In this document: one piece after another, positions 33,932-44,500 of the stretch | How the letters are laid out: every line of letters begins with the position of its first letter | How positions within the stretch are numbered: position 1 is the first letter of the stretch | Source of the DNA: Firmicutes bacterium UBA6113 | GTDB taxonomy: Bacteria; Bacillota; Clostridia; Tissierellales; Sedimentibacteraceae | Reading direction: 5' to 3' | Length of the DNA: 64,000 nucleotides | Assembly (NCBI GenBank): GCA_002422545.1 | Contig: DIWF01000028.1 | Location: 186,001 to 250,000 of the forward strand | Notes under the pieces: generated by a model | Database searches by the model: none | Seen by the model: the letters and a program-made list of their open reading frames with translations, nothing else | What the model was told of the DNA's origin: nothing | Position numbers and translations under genes: made by a program

Positions 33932-36343
33932 ATGAAACGCCAAATTCCAAGATCTGGACATGGACTTAACCTTGACAATCCCAGCCTTATTGAATCGAAT
34001 ACCTCGTTAGTAATGCAACTACTTTATTATTTTTTATTTTTAATCCTAGGGGTTTCAGGGGTGTATGGTTGTTTTTATACTACATTTTCTCTTTCTCTCA
34101 CACTGCAGGTGTTTATTTTCTATGCAGTTGTGTTTTGTGGTGTCTTTACAATCGTTTTTTTAATCAAATTCAACCGTATTATATTGTTGGTTCTATCAAT
34201 GGCAGTAGCTGTTAATGTTCTTTTTCTAAAACAAAGAAGCTTAATAGACGTCTTAATCAATCATTTGACTCAGGGGTTTTTCCTTACCTATAATTCTGTC
34301 ATTTCAGCATATGTCCAAAAAACACAATATAGCTTTTTTACCTTTCCAACCAATGTAGCTGGCACAAATGAAATAACAGCTTCCAGCACTATGTTTGCTG
34401 TTTTTACCTTGTTCTTTTATACACTTCTTATGGCCTGGATACTTATTCGGAGAAAAAATACAACCTTGTGCTTTTTGCTTACTGCTCCATTTTTAGGTGT
34501 GTCCGTCGTATTCAGCATTACTCCACATTATGCCGCAGTGGGAACATTATATATATTTTGGGCATTTTTGATTTTGAACTCTTCATTTTTGCGAAATAAA
34601 AGTAAATTTAATAAAAAGAAAGGTGTATTTTACAGTGGCGGAAAAAATGCAGCAAATCCTCAATCACTAATCTTTCTTCCAATTTTAATTGTTTGTCTCA
34701 TGCTTGTAACTGTTCTCTTTCCAATTAATAGCTATAATCGCTCCGACTATGTGAAAGATATGCGCATAAGCTTGCTCAATGTTCCAAAGATTCCATCGCC
34801 GATTCAGATTCCCATCCAAAGCATTTTAGGATATACTGACCGTGTCAATCTTCAGCTAGTGGGAAACATTATATTTACAGGGAATACTGTTTTGCGTGTA
34901 AAATCTTCTAATCCTGATGGGGAATATCTTAAGGGCTTTGTAGGCAGCATCTACACTGGTCAAAGCTGGGATTCTCTACCTGAAAATGAATATGAAAAAC
35001 TTGGTTCAATATTAAATGAATGGAAAGTTCAAAATTTTTCTTCACTCTTTAATAAGCTTCTTGGAAGGAATGTAAAAACATATGATTTGAAAGTTCAAAA
35101 TGTGAAAAGAAATTCACTGCGTGTTTATGCTCCTTATGGACTGATATCAAGACCTGAAGAGTTGCCAGGCATTGATTTTATAAATGACGGGTTTTTAAAA
35201 TCCGGCAACGCGCTGTTCGGCACAGGCGAATACAGCATGAATGCAACTACTCTGCAAATCGACGCATGGAAAATGTCGGAATCCATGATGAACGCCTTCA
35301 ACTCAGAGCAAACATCATTTATCCATGCAGCATTGGAGTATAAAAATTTTGTCTATTCCCACTATACTCAACTTCCCGAAACACTTGAAGAAATGCTGGA
35401 TCAATACCTCTATGAACATAACTTGAATATTGAAAATTACTTTAATCCTAACGCGTTTGCAAACGCAGTTATTACTCAAGTACGCAGCGAAAATTCATAT
35501 ACACTTTCACCGGGCATAACTCCGGAAGGGCGAGATTTTGTCGAGTATTTTCTTTTTGAAAATCACAAAGGATATTGTGTACATTTTGCCTCTGCCACAG
35601 TAGCATTGCTGAGGTCTGCAGGTGTTCCCGCCCGTTATGTTGAAGGTTATGCCGTATCGCCCGGTGATTTTGAAGAATATGATGAATGGGCAAATATCCC
35701 CGATTCACGTTCACATGCATGGGTGGAAATATATCTTAGCGCAGTAGGCTGGGTTCCTGTGGAGGCAACACCTGGCGCTAACAGGGGAATAATTGACCAT
35801 GAAGCTGCTGAGGCAAAAACTTCTTCTGCAAGCAATCCTTTGGACGAGGAAGTAATTAATGATAAATTTTATAATCATGAGACTCCTCAAACTGAAGAGC
35901 TGCCTGTTGATGAAAACAGCGAATCCAGCTCTGGTGAAATGCAAAGTTCAACTGCCAGTTATTTAATGCATACTATAACTCGCATATTGCCGATTTTAGG
36001 AATGTTTGGTTTATTCATAGCAGTCCTTCTAAGCAGCAGAAAAATGCAAATTGCCTTGCGCAAAAAACAGTTTACGCAAAAAGATAGTAACAAAGCAGCA
36101 ATCGCAGTTTATGAATATATAGTAAAACTATATGCATATGGAAAGTCTAATGGAACTGTTGACTGCAGAATTCCAAAGGATTTGTATAACCTTGTGCTAA
36201 AAGCTAGGTTCAGTCAGCATATGCTTACAGAACAAGAGTTAGGGCTGCTATTAGTTTACGCTGAAAACCAGGCTTTCGACATTAAAAAAACAGTTTCGTT
36301 ATTCAAGCGGTTCATAGGCAAGTATATCTATGTGTTGTTTTAA
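33932..36343 (+). CDS. TgpA-like membrane transglutaminase/protease-like protein
   Basis: An 803-residue protein. About six or seven hydrophobic helices occupy residues 30-275; an extracellular domain follows with a transglutaminase-like core: GYCVHFASATVALLRSAGVPARYVEGY (Cys549 nucleophile), SRSHAWVEIYL (His595) and GWVPVEATPG. The last has Glu where many relatives have Asp, as some members do. Then come an acidic linker, one more helix (about 675-695), and a cytoplasmic C-terminal segment resembling DUF4129. Such proteins cross-link or cut proteins at the cell surface. Third gene of the MoxR operon. Ribosome site TAGGAGA. Confidence 0.88.
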   Translation: MKRQIPRSGHGLNLDNPSLIESNTSLVMQLLYYFLFLILGVSGVYGCFYTTFSLSLTLQVFIFYAVVFCGVFTIVFLIKFNRIILLVLSMAVAVNVLFLKQRSLIDVLINHLTQGFFLTYNSVISAYVQKTQYSFFTFPTNVAGTNEITASSTMFAVFTLFFYTLLMAWILIRRKNTTLCFLLTAPFLGVSVVFSITPHYAAVGTLYIFWAFLILNSSFLRNKSKFNKKKGVFYSGGKNAANPQSLIFLPILIVCLMLVTVLFPINSYNRSDYVKDMRISLLNVPKIPSPIQIPIQSILGYTDRVNLQLVGNIIFTGNTVLRVKSSNPDGEYLKGFVGSIYTGQSWDSLPENEYEKLGSILNEWKVQNFSSLFNKLLGRNVKTYDLKVQNVKRNSLRVYAPYGLISRPEELPGIDFINDGFLKSGNALFGTGEYSMNATTLQIDAWKMSESMMNAFNSEQTSFIHAALEYKNFVYSHYTQLPETLEEMLDQYLYEHNLNIENYFNPNAFANAVITQVRSENSYTLSPGITPEGRDFVEYFLFENHKGYCVHFASATVALLRSAGVPARYVEGYAVSPGDFEEYDEWANIPDSRSHAWVEIYLSAVGWVPVEATPGANRGIIDHEAAEAKTSSASNPLDEEVINDKFYNHETPQTEELPVDENSESSSGEMQSSTASYLMHTITRILPILGMFGLFIAVLLSSRKMQIALRKKQFTQKDSNKAAIAVYEYIVKLYAYGKSNGTVDCRIPKDLYNLVLKARFSQHMLTEQELGLLLVYAENQAFDIKKTVSLFKRFIGKYIYVLF

Positions 36344-36448
36344 TATTTACCATAATTAAGCACTAGAAAGTCAGCTGTACCCAGCAGGGTATTTAATAGC
36401 AAAATAATCTCGGCAAATCCTTTAGGAAAATAATGCTGGACGCACAAA

Positions 36449-36472
36449 CAAAAAAGGAGGATATCCTCCTTT
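36449..36472 (-). terminator. Intrinsic terminator after the gene at 36493
   Basis: AAAGGAGG (36453-36460), ATAT loop, CCTCCTTT (36465-36472). The minus strand continues into a T tract. It may also stop rightward transcripts from the MoxR operon. Confidence 0.8.
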
Positions 36473-36492
36473 ATAAAAATGTTTTTGTTAAA

Positions 36493-36810
36493 TTACTTTA
36501 AATTGTCAAGAAATGTTCGAAGTTTCTTTTTTTGTTCAGGGTTTAGGAACATTTCAAAGTTCTTTAGATCCTGAATTTTTTTGTTGTATTCCTGCTCACC
36601 GTATTGCTCCTTAAGCTGTTTGCTCATGTTCTGAGCATCTTTTATTATCTCTTCTTCAGTCTTCCCGTTGTATTTTTCTTTAAATTCCTTAAACTGCTTA
36701 TTGTTTACAAAATCATTTATATTTTTGTCGTTTGCTGCCTCTTTAAATTCTTTGCTCCCTGTAATTTTATTGACATTTTTGTCGTCAAAATTCTTAAAAA
36801 TATTTGCCAT
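36493..36810 (-). CDS. Small charged helical protein, unknown
   Basis: A 105-residue protein, very rich in Lys, Asn, Glu and Phe (NVNKITGSKEFKEAAND, NNKQFKEFKEKYNGKTEEE), predicted helical with heptad-like spacing. It has no signal peptide, cysteine or membrane helix. The repeated (K/Q)xFKE pattern suggests short helical repeats. I recognise no family. TGGAGGT precedes the start. It is a single-gene unit with its own terminator, facing the divergent gene at 36947. Confidence 0.65.
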   Translation of the reverse strand: MANIFKNFDDKNVNKITGSKEFKEAANDKNINDFVNNKQFKEFKEKYNGKTEEEIIKDAQNMSKQLKEQYGEQEYNKKIQDLKNFEMFLNPEQKKKLRTFLDNLK

Positions 36811-36946
36811 TCATATACCTCCATTTCATAATACATGATATGCCGAAACAAATAATAAATTACAATTTTAATTATCATAATCATGTAACACTATTGCACT
36901 AGGGGAATAAACTATATTATTAAATAAGATATAAGAAGGTGATAAC

Positions 36947-37831
36947 ATTCCTGTTCAAATATTATTTTATTTTTTGGCTGCCAGATATATAATGGGAAAC
37001 AGCCAGCTTCCGGGTATGGTTTCAAAACTTTCCGGACCAACAAAAAATGTTGCTGCATCTCTGATTTCCGATCCACACAAAATAGAAAATGTCATAGGCA
37101 TGGTGCGCACATTTGCTCCTCTTGCATCACCGCAAACAGTATCAAAAGTAAATACATATCTGCCACTTGCAGAAAAAACAAGCACGCTTTTAGGAATGTA
37201 TTCGTTTTTAAACAGAGCCCAGACATTCAAGCCTTTAGAACCCTTAAACGCAAACACAACAGCTGAAAAATTATCGGCTCTTATGAAAAGCGGCAATATT
37301 CCTGTTGCCAAGCTGGCTCAGCCGCTTATAGCAAACAACATGGAAAAAATGATGGGTGGCATGGCTATGAACATGTTGAAAAACGGCAACTTGGGTGACA
37401 TTCTTTCATCATTTGCAAATCAGCAGTCAGGATCTAAAAATAACGGAAGTGGACTTGATTTAAGCAACCTTGACCTTAACAGCCTCATGGAAACGTTCAT
37501 GCCCATTATAAACAGCATGTCAAATCAGGAAGATAAAGTGCCTGAAAAACAAGCAGAAAAAAGTCCGGAAATAAAAACGAAAAATCAGTCAAGAACATCC
37601 AGACAAAATGCGCATACTCCCAAAAAAGAAACAAAGCCCTCAGTGATCTTTAATGAAAAGAGTCTGCCTGATTATGATGCAGAACCGGTACCAGAACATG
37701 AATACAATGAAGAAAATCAATATGAATATCATTCAGACAATCCGGATGTTTCACTCCATGAAGAAATAATAGATCATTCACAAAGAGAAAACCACACCCC
37801 TGTAAAAATAAGACATAAAAGAAGAAGATAA
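36947..37831 (+). CDS. Unknown protein with probable ATT start codon
   Basis: The frame opens after a stop at 36932-36934. The only ribosome site, AAGGTG, is followed six bases later by ATT at 36947, giving MPVQILFYFLAARYIM at the N-terminus (294 residues). The TTG at 36974 and ATG at 36992 have no ribosome site. The first half is helical and hydrophobic in patches (about 10-140); MEKMMGGMAMNMLKNGNLG is near the middle; the C-terminal third is low-complexity and charged, ending in KIRHKRRR. No family was recognised, and it has no conventional signal peptide. The C-terminal basic tail may bind nucleic acid or membranes. Confidence 0.6.
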   Translation: MPVQILFYFLAARYIMGNSQLPGMVSKLSGPTKNVAASLISDPHKIENVIGMVRTFAPLASPQTVSKVNTYLPLAEKTSTLLGMYSFLNRAQTFKPLEPLNANTTAEKLSALMKSGNIPVAKLAQPLIANNMEKMMGGMAMNMLKNGNLGDILSSFANQQSGSKNNGSGLDLSNLDLNSLMETFMPIINSMSNQEDKVPEKQAEKSPEIKTKNQSRTSRQNAHTPKKETKPSVIFNEKSLPDYDAEPVPEHEYNEENQYEYHSDNPDVSLHEEIIDHSQRENHTPVKIRHKRRR

Positions 37832-37836
37832 CAAAT

Positions 37837-37880
37837 AAATAGAATGGAGGATCGGCAATGTCTGATCCTCCATTCTATTT
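37837..37880. terminator. Bidirectional terminator between the gene at 36947 and addA
   Basis: A perfect 17-bp stem (37837-37853 with 37864-37880) and a 10-base loop, with A/T-rich outer arms, sits between convergent genes. Confidence 0.85.
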
Positions 37881-37881
37881 A

Positions 37882-40800
37882 TTAATCAATTTTCACTGCT
37901 TCTCCAATGTCAAACAGGTAAAGGAAGCATTCCTTTACTTTTCTGCCTGTTATCTTTTCAACGGCTTCCTTGTATGACAGAATCTGAGGGCTGTATTCCT
38001 CTTTTAAGGCCTCGATTCCTCCCTTAAACACCTCGTCTGTCTTATAGTCGATGATTACAGCATCTTCACCTTCAAGAAAATAACAGTCAATAATTCCCTG
38101 AATCAATATGACATCATCCTTGTTCAACGAGCCAATTATTTCATGGGCTTTCTTTTTTATAACAAAAGGAACTTCTCTTTTGACTTCATTGGATGCTTTC
38201 ATTCTTATTCCGATTTCAGACTTAAAGAATTCTTTTATTTTTCCCTGATCAACAACAGCTGCTTCTTTTTCTGAAAGAAGCCTTTTAATTACCATTTCCT
38301 CTACTTGCAATTTTATGTCTTCACCGCTTAATTCTCTGTCAAGTTCAAGATGCTGCATGACAAAATGCACAACCGTACCTATTTCTGCTTTTGTGAAGTC
38401 TTTTTCATTTTCCTTGAACTGAGGAATGTCTCTAAGCACAGGAATTTTGTATTTCACGCTTTCGATTTTTTCCTGTTTAATGGTCTTTATGTCCGTAACT
38501 GAAAGTTTAGTCGGGATGTTAACGGATTTTGAAAAAGCATACTTGTAGTTAAGGCGTCTTTCTATTTCACTTTTCATATTAAGGTCTTCCTGATTTTTGA
38601 AATTGTTTATTTCATCAAGCAAATTTTCCTTTATTTTTTGACCTTCTTCCTCAGTCATGCTTATTTGAGGCAGCGTTATGCGTCTTATGTTCCAACTTGA
38701 AGTAAAATTTGAGTTCCCTGGGCAGAAGTCGGACTGATAGATGAATTTTTCGTCATTTACGGCATTCATGATTAAATTTTCATCTTTTTTTCCGAATAGG
38801 CAGCTGCATATCCAGTCAAGATATGACTCTTCCGTATATATGTTGTAAATGGAAGGACCCTTTCGCCACTTCTTCATTTTTGTTCCGAAATTGTCCACAG
38901 TTCCTATCATAATCAGCCTGTCAATTGACCTGGTCATGGCAACATACAGAACTCTCATTTCCTCTGATAGATTTTCCTTCTTGATTATGTTTTTAACAGC
39001 CACCCTTGGGAAAGTTTCTCTAAAGATTCTTTCATCCGGATTGACATACTTGGGAGCCAGACCGTACAGCCTGTGCTTCAAAATACTTTTTGAGACATCG
39101 GTACGGTTAAATTTTTTGTTCATTCCGCACATTATAACAACAGGAAATTCAAGTCCTTTGCTTTTATGAACAGACATGAGCCTTACAACATTGTCGTTTT
39201 CACCCAATGTCTTAGCGCTTCCTGTATCGCCTGATGTGACACCCAGTTTTTCCACATACCTTAAAAAGTTGAACAAGCCAAACATTGCTGTTTTTTCAAA
39301 TTCAAAGGCCTTGTCTGCAAGAAGCCTTAAGTTTGCTTGCCTTAAATTTCCTTTGGGAAGAAGGCCTACAAAGTAATAGTAGTCAGTTTCCATGAGAACT
39401 TCCCATATGAAATCATTGAGGTGTGTGTAGCGGCTCCTTTTTTTCCAGCCTTCCACCTTGTCCACGAAACTTCCGATTTTTAAGGACAATTCATCATCAA
39501 ACTTATTTTTATATTCGTAGACAGCATCTATATAATTGTATTTTGGATTTGCTATTCTGATTTTAACCAGCTCTTCTGTGGTAAATCTTCCAATGGGAGA
39601 CCTCATGACGCTTAAAAGAGGTACATCCTGTCTTATGTTGTCTATTATTTTAAGAAGGTTCAAGATTACTTGTATTTCAATTGTTTCGAAGTAACCCTCA
39701 CCTCCGTCAAAATAAAACGGAATTCCCTCATTGTTGAATATTTCTTCGAATATTCCAGCCCAAGATGAAACTGAACGCATTAAAATCACAATGTCCTTGT
39801 ATCTGATCTTTTCTTTTGATACTACAGGTTCATCTTTTTTTAAGGGTAGATTTTTATGCTTAAGAAGCAGCTTTCTTATTTTCCCCACAGCGGCCTTTGC
39901 TTCAAGCTCTGCAGTCTTCATTGTTCTTATTTCATCGTCAAGATCTTCTGATTCAGCTGAATTTTTATCAATTATGTCAAGCTCTGTCATACATTCGTTC
40001 GTTTCATCAAATTCTGCTCCCCAGTTTAAGAACACTTGTTCGTTGTAATCAACTTCTCCTAATTCCTTTGACATGATGCTGCTGAATATGAAATTGATAT
40101 TATCAAGTATTTCCTTCCTGCTTCTATAATTTTGGTTCAAATCTACTCGCATGTTCAGACCGACATCGTCAGTGTTCGGATAATCTTCGCTTTTCTTATT
40201 GAATATGCTGGGGTCCGCAAGTCTGAAACGGTAAATGCTTTGCTTCACGTCACCGACCATGAACAGGTTGTTTTCACTTTTCACTGAATTTAGGAGCTCT
40301 TCCTGAAGCCTGTTGCTGTCCTGGTACTCATCAATGAAAATATATTTGAATTTATTTTTGTATGTCTGGCTTATTTCAGTCTGCCTTAATATCTGAAGGG
40401 CATAGTGTTCCACATCGTTGAAATCAGCTATTGATTTTTCAAGCTTCACAGCCTTGAATTTTTCACTTAGTTCTTGAATTAACTCAAAAAGAGCACGCAT
40501 AGGAACATGCATGTATTCAATGTCATATGCAAATTCTTCCAGTGTTCTTTGAGGAATCATGGAGTTGATTGCCTTAATTGCCTTTTTGTACTCTTCTCTT
40601 GATTCCTTCACATCGTCCTGCTTCCTTAAGTCCGTTTCATCCTTTGCCTTTCCCCTTAAGGCTTTGAGAACCGGAAAGACAACGCTGTGAGTTTTTCTCG
40701 TAAATAAAGTAAAATCACTTTCAAGAGTATCTTTAAGATTTTTTAAATTATTTAAATCTTCAGTTATGGTATCCTCATAAACAGAAGGGCCGTCAGGTTC

Positions 40801-41502
40801 ACGGCAAAGCTCTAAAGCAAATTCAAGAGATTCCCCGGCTCCGTCAAGAAGAAGATTTAAACTGTTCTTAACTGCGGCTAGCCACAGTGAGTCCTTAAGC
40901 TCATCGCCGGAAATATCAAGCATATCCACCTTTTCTTCAAGCCACTCCAATGGATCCGGGAAGCTGAGTATAAATTTGTACACATCCTTAATTATTTCAT
41001 TAAGCTCCTTATCACCTCTGTTGCCCGTGAAACTTTCAACAAGCCTGATGAAACCTTCCTTCTTTTGTGCATATGCGTTTTCCAGAACTTCATCGATAGT
41101 ATCATTAAGAAGTATGTCCACTTCGTTCACATCACCTATGCGAAAGTTCGGATCTATTCCAACCACATGGAAATTCTTTCTGACTACATCAATGCAGAAT
41201 GAGTGTATTGTGGAGATGTTAGATTTACTAAGCATGTTAAGCTGTCTTCTCAGATGGTCATTGCCAGAACCCTTTAATACTTCCTTAACAAGTGCCTTGT
41301 GTATCTTCTGCTTCATTCCGCTGGCGGCTGCATTAGTGAAAGTTACGATAAGAAATTTGTCAATGTCTTCATTTTCATTGATTATCAACTTGATTATCCT
41401 CTCAACCAGCACGGTTGTTTTTCCTGATCCGGCGGCGGCCGACACAAGAATATTCTTTTTTCTCAAGTCTATTACAGTCTGCTGATTTTTGCTAAATTTC
41501 AT
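37882..41502 (-). CDS. addA: ATP-dependent helicase/nuclease subunit A
   Basis: At 1206 residues it is typical AddA. UvrD-like motifs: Walker A VSAAAGSGKTTVLVERI, TFTNAAASGMKQKI, FIDEYQDSNRLQEELL, GDVKQSIYRFRLADP, LNQNYRSRKEIL, MSVHKSKGLEFPVVIM and EEMRVLYVAMTRS. The C-terminal RecB-family nuclease has the catalytic DYKTD with a preceding LIQGIIDCYF. With AddB it unwinds and resects double-strand breaks up to a Chi site, preparing RecA-dependent repair. It overlaps addB by 11 bases, so the subunits are made together. Confidence 0.96.
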   Translation of the reverse strand: MKFSKNQQTVIDLRKKNILVSAAAGSGKTTVLVERIIKLIINENEDIDKFLIVTFTNAAASGMKQKIHKALVKEVLKGSGNDHLRRQLNMLSKSNISTIHSFCIDVVRKNFHVVGIDPNFRIGDVNEVDILLNDTIDEVLENAYAQKKEGFIRLVESFTGNRGDKELNEIIKDVYKFILSFPDPLEWLEEKVDMLDISGDELKDSLWLAAVKNSLNLLLDGAGESLEFALELCREPDGPSVYEDTITEDLNNLKNLKDTLESDFTLFTRKTHSVVFPVLKALRGKAKDETDLRKQDDVKESREEYKKAIKAINSMIPQRTLEEFAYDIEYMHVPMRALFELIQELSEKFKAVKLEKSIADFNDVEHYALQILRQTEISQTYKNKFKYIFIDEYQDSNRLQEELLNSVKSENNLFMVGDVKQSIYRFRLADPSIFNKKSEDYPNTDDVGLNMRVDLNQNYRSRKEILDNINFIFSSIMSKELGEVDYNEQVFLNWGAEFDETNECMTELDIIDKNSAESEDLDDEIRTMKTAELEAKAAVGKIRKLLLKHKNLPLKKDEPVVSKEKIRYKDIVILMRSVSSWAGIFEEIFNNEGIPFYFDGGEGYFETIEIQVILNLLKIIDNIRQDVPLLSVMRSPIGRFTTEELVKIRIANPKYNYIDAVYEYKNKFDDELSLKIGSFVDKVEGWKKRSRYTHLNDFIWEVLMETDYYYFVGLLPKGNLRQANLRLLADKAFEFEKTAMFGLFNFLRYVEKLGVTSGDTGSAKTLGENDNVVRLMSVHKSKGLEFPVVIMCGMNKKFNRTDVSKSILKHRLYGLAPKYVNPDERIFRETFPRVAVKNIIKKENLSEEMRVLYVAMTRSIDRLIMIGTVDNFGTKMKKWRKGPSIYNIYTEESYLDWICSCLFGKKDENLIMNAVNDEKFIYQSDFCPGNSNFTSSWNIRRITLPQISMTEEEGQKIKENLLDEINNFKNQEDLNMKSEIERRLNYKYAFSKSVNIPTKLSVTDIKTIKQEKIESVKYKIPVLRDIPQFKENEKDFTKAEIGTVVHFVMQHLELDRELSGEDIKLQVEEMVIKRLLSEKEAAVVDQGKIKEFFKSEIGIRMKASNEVKREVPFVIKKKAHEIIGSLNKDDVILIQGIIDCYFLEGEDAVIIDYKTDEVFKGGIEALKEEYSPQILSYKEAVEKITGRKVKECFLYLFDIGEAVKID

Positions 41503-44500
41503 CCGGCTCGCCTTCCTTCATTATTTCAAGCATTATTTCATCTTTTTTGAACTTCTTTATCTTTCTGTAGCTGTTTTTATCAGAGGACGGATCAAACTGG
41601 CACACGCCCCTGAAATCGCAGAAGGAGCATGGAATTTTATCCCCTGATTCTTTCCTGTATGGGTTTATTCCAATATTTCCGGCTAGAATCTTTCCTGCTA
41701 TGTCTTTAGCTACATTGTCAGTCTTGTTTAATAAAGCCCTGAATTCCTTATTTGTAAGAGTTTTTGATGTCTTTGAAGTGCTTCCGTCCTTGTTAAAAGT
41801 TACGGGAATTATGTCAGAAGCTTTTTTATCCATTATTTCTTTGTCCATGCCTGTTATGATTTCTACATCTTCAAGAACATATCCCTTGAGGGAAAGCTTG
41901 TTGAATATTAAATCCTGTGGACTAGCCTCAGCAACAGAGTCACCGTCAACTAAAGGATCGTCAATACAGAAGTAATATGCTCCTCCTATTTCCGGCTTGG
42001 AAGCAAAAAGTTTTTCGCCGTTTTTCATGATTGCAGACATATACACAAGAAGCTGAAGCTGAAGGCCCTGCACCGCATCTGACAAATCAACGTCTTTGTA
42101 GGATGATTTATAGTCAATAATGTTAACATATGTGCTTTGGTCTTTTTCAAGGGTATCGACCCTATCGATTCTCCCCTGAAAATAAATGCTAAAATCATTG
42201 TCAATTTTAATTTCGACGGGTTCAACACATAGTCGTCCTTCTTTGTCACCAATTGAAAGTTCCGTGAACTTTGGTCTGAAGTTTCCTCTTTGAAGCTGCT
42301 TTATGATTGTATCAGCTGCTCTGTTCACAAGCCTTTTTATTTTTTCTTTCATGTACTTGTTGCGTTCGTTTGCATCAAGAGCAATGTAGTCCATTTCTCC
42401 TTCTGCAAGGATTCTTTCAGTGCAGGCATAAGAAATTTCCCTAACAATTTCCTCGTTCATAGTTTCTATGTCAGTGTTTGAGCTTATAATTTCATTGGTA
42501 AACTTTTCAACTGCCTGGTGGTATATGTTTCCGATATCATAGAATTCAACCTTCTGAACTATTCTTGGTTGAGGTTTGATAATATTTTCCATAAAAAATT
42601 TAAACGGGCAGGCTGCAAAGCTTTCAAGTCTTGAAACCGACATAGTTACCGGCATCTGGTATATTTTTTCAAGGTTTTCCTTGTTTATGTTTTCAGCCCT
42701 GTTGTCGTAGAGAAGGCCAAGTTTTATTAGATTGGCAGTGTCTTCATCATTTTCTTCACACCATGCGTAAACATTCTTCCACACATCTTTTATTTCATCA
42801 CCTTCGCTGAATTCACGAAGCTTTGAAACCAATGTGTCTATAGTTCCTCCGAGACTTGAAACATTGTCCAATTCCGACGTGTCACTAAGATCCGACTTTT
42901 CCTTTATTCCTGTGAACAAAGATTTAAGTCGTTCTGCGTACATTGAAGGTTGCAGTGACTTGCCTTCAGAAGTTCCCATGGCATAGCTCAAGTACAGCCT
43001 TTCCCCTGCAGAAGAAAACAGCTTGTACAGCATGTGCTTTTCCATATACATGTAGTAATCAGCATTATTTATGACTTTCATGCCTGAAGCAGCAAGGATT
43101 TCTCTTTCATCATTGAGGAGAAGTCCGCTCTCTGAGCTTCTTGAATCAAGTTTCCCTTCATTGGCACCAAGTACGAATAATAATTTGTATGATTTCACTG
43201 AGATTTTGTCAGTTTCTCCCACTGTAACCTTGTCCAGGGTTGGAGGTATTATGCTTATCATAACCTCCCTGAATCCGGCTTCAATCATTTTCCTGTACTC
43301 CGAGGAAGTGATTTCCATGTTGCTCCCAGTCAATATTATCTGCTCAAGAATTTCAACAACATAATTCCAAACCTGGGCGTTTTCACTGGACAGCTCATAG
43401 AACCCAGACTTTTTGAACACATTGACCTGCCTTTCAATTTTTTCCTGAACATTGAATTTGTTTAGAAAATCAAACAGGAACAATGTTATGTCCAGAGCAT
43501 TGTCAAGTTTCTTGAATTGTTTTTTTGCTTCTTTCATTCCGCCTGCAAATTTTTCTCTCAAGTTGTTGAAATATTCTATTCCGTCGCATTTGAAACGGAA
43601 TGCCCTGAACCATTTTTCTCCTTCAATACCGTATTGCAAAGCAAAGTTTTCAAGCTTGCTCACCTCATCGTAATTGAGGTCAGAAAATCCAGTCTTCAGA
43701 AACTCAAACACGCTGTCATGTTTGAAATTATAAATAAACATATCAAACAGAGACAATATGAATTTTGTCAAAGGGTTACCCATAATGTCTCTTTTCATGT
43801 CCAGGAAAAACGGTATTTCAAATTGCGTGAAGACCTTTTTGATGTTGATGCTGTAGGAATCCATGTCACCTACCGCCACACCTATATCCTTCCACCTGTA
43901 TCCATGATCCCGCACGAGAGAAATAATTTCAAAGGCTGTTTTTTCCGTTTCGGTGTAGGGGTTCAGTGAAGAACGTATTTGTATATTGTCTGTTTTTATG
44001 GAGAATTTTTCATCTTTCAAAGAAAACATGCTTTTTTCAAGAATCTTTATTTCTTCTGCAAAAGTATTTTCATAAAGTGTTACAATCTCAAAACAAACTT
44101 CTTCATCTGTCAGTGATTTAAATGTGTCATGAACTGTCTTAAAGGCTTCCCAATCGTCAATGTTCTGAAGAGAATTAACGCATGCAGGGTCAATGTTCAA
44201 AGACAGAGTTACTGAGCCGGCATATTTCACAAGTTCTTTTATAAGCTTGACCCTTTGTCCATTGAAGCTTTCAAAACCGTCAATCCATATTTTTGAATTT
44301 TGTATAAATTCTGATTTTGCCACAGCAGAAATAAACAGGTCCATTTTGTCTTCTTCGTCAAAAAACCTGTCCTTTGTGTGCTTATTAACTTCTGAGTATA
44401 TGGTCAGTATGTCTTCAAGCTTTGAGTTTAAGAGATAGTTATCCTTTTCTGTCACCTTGTGCTTTAAAATTTGCTCAAGAAACTCCACGCTCACCATGTT

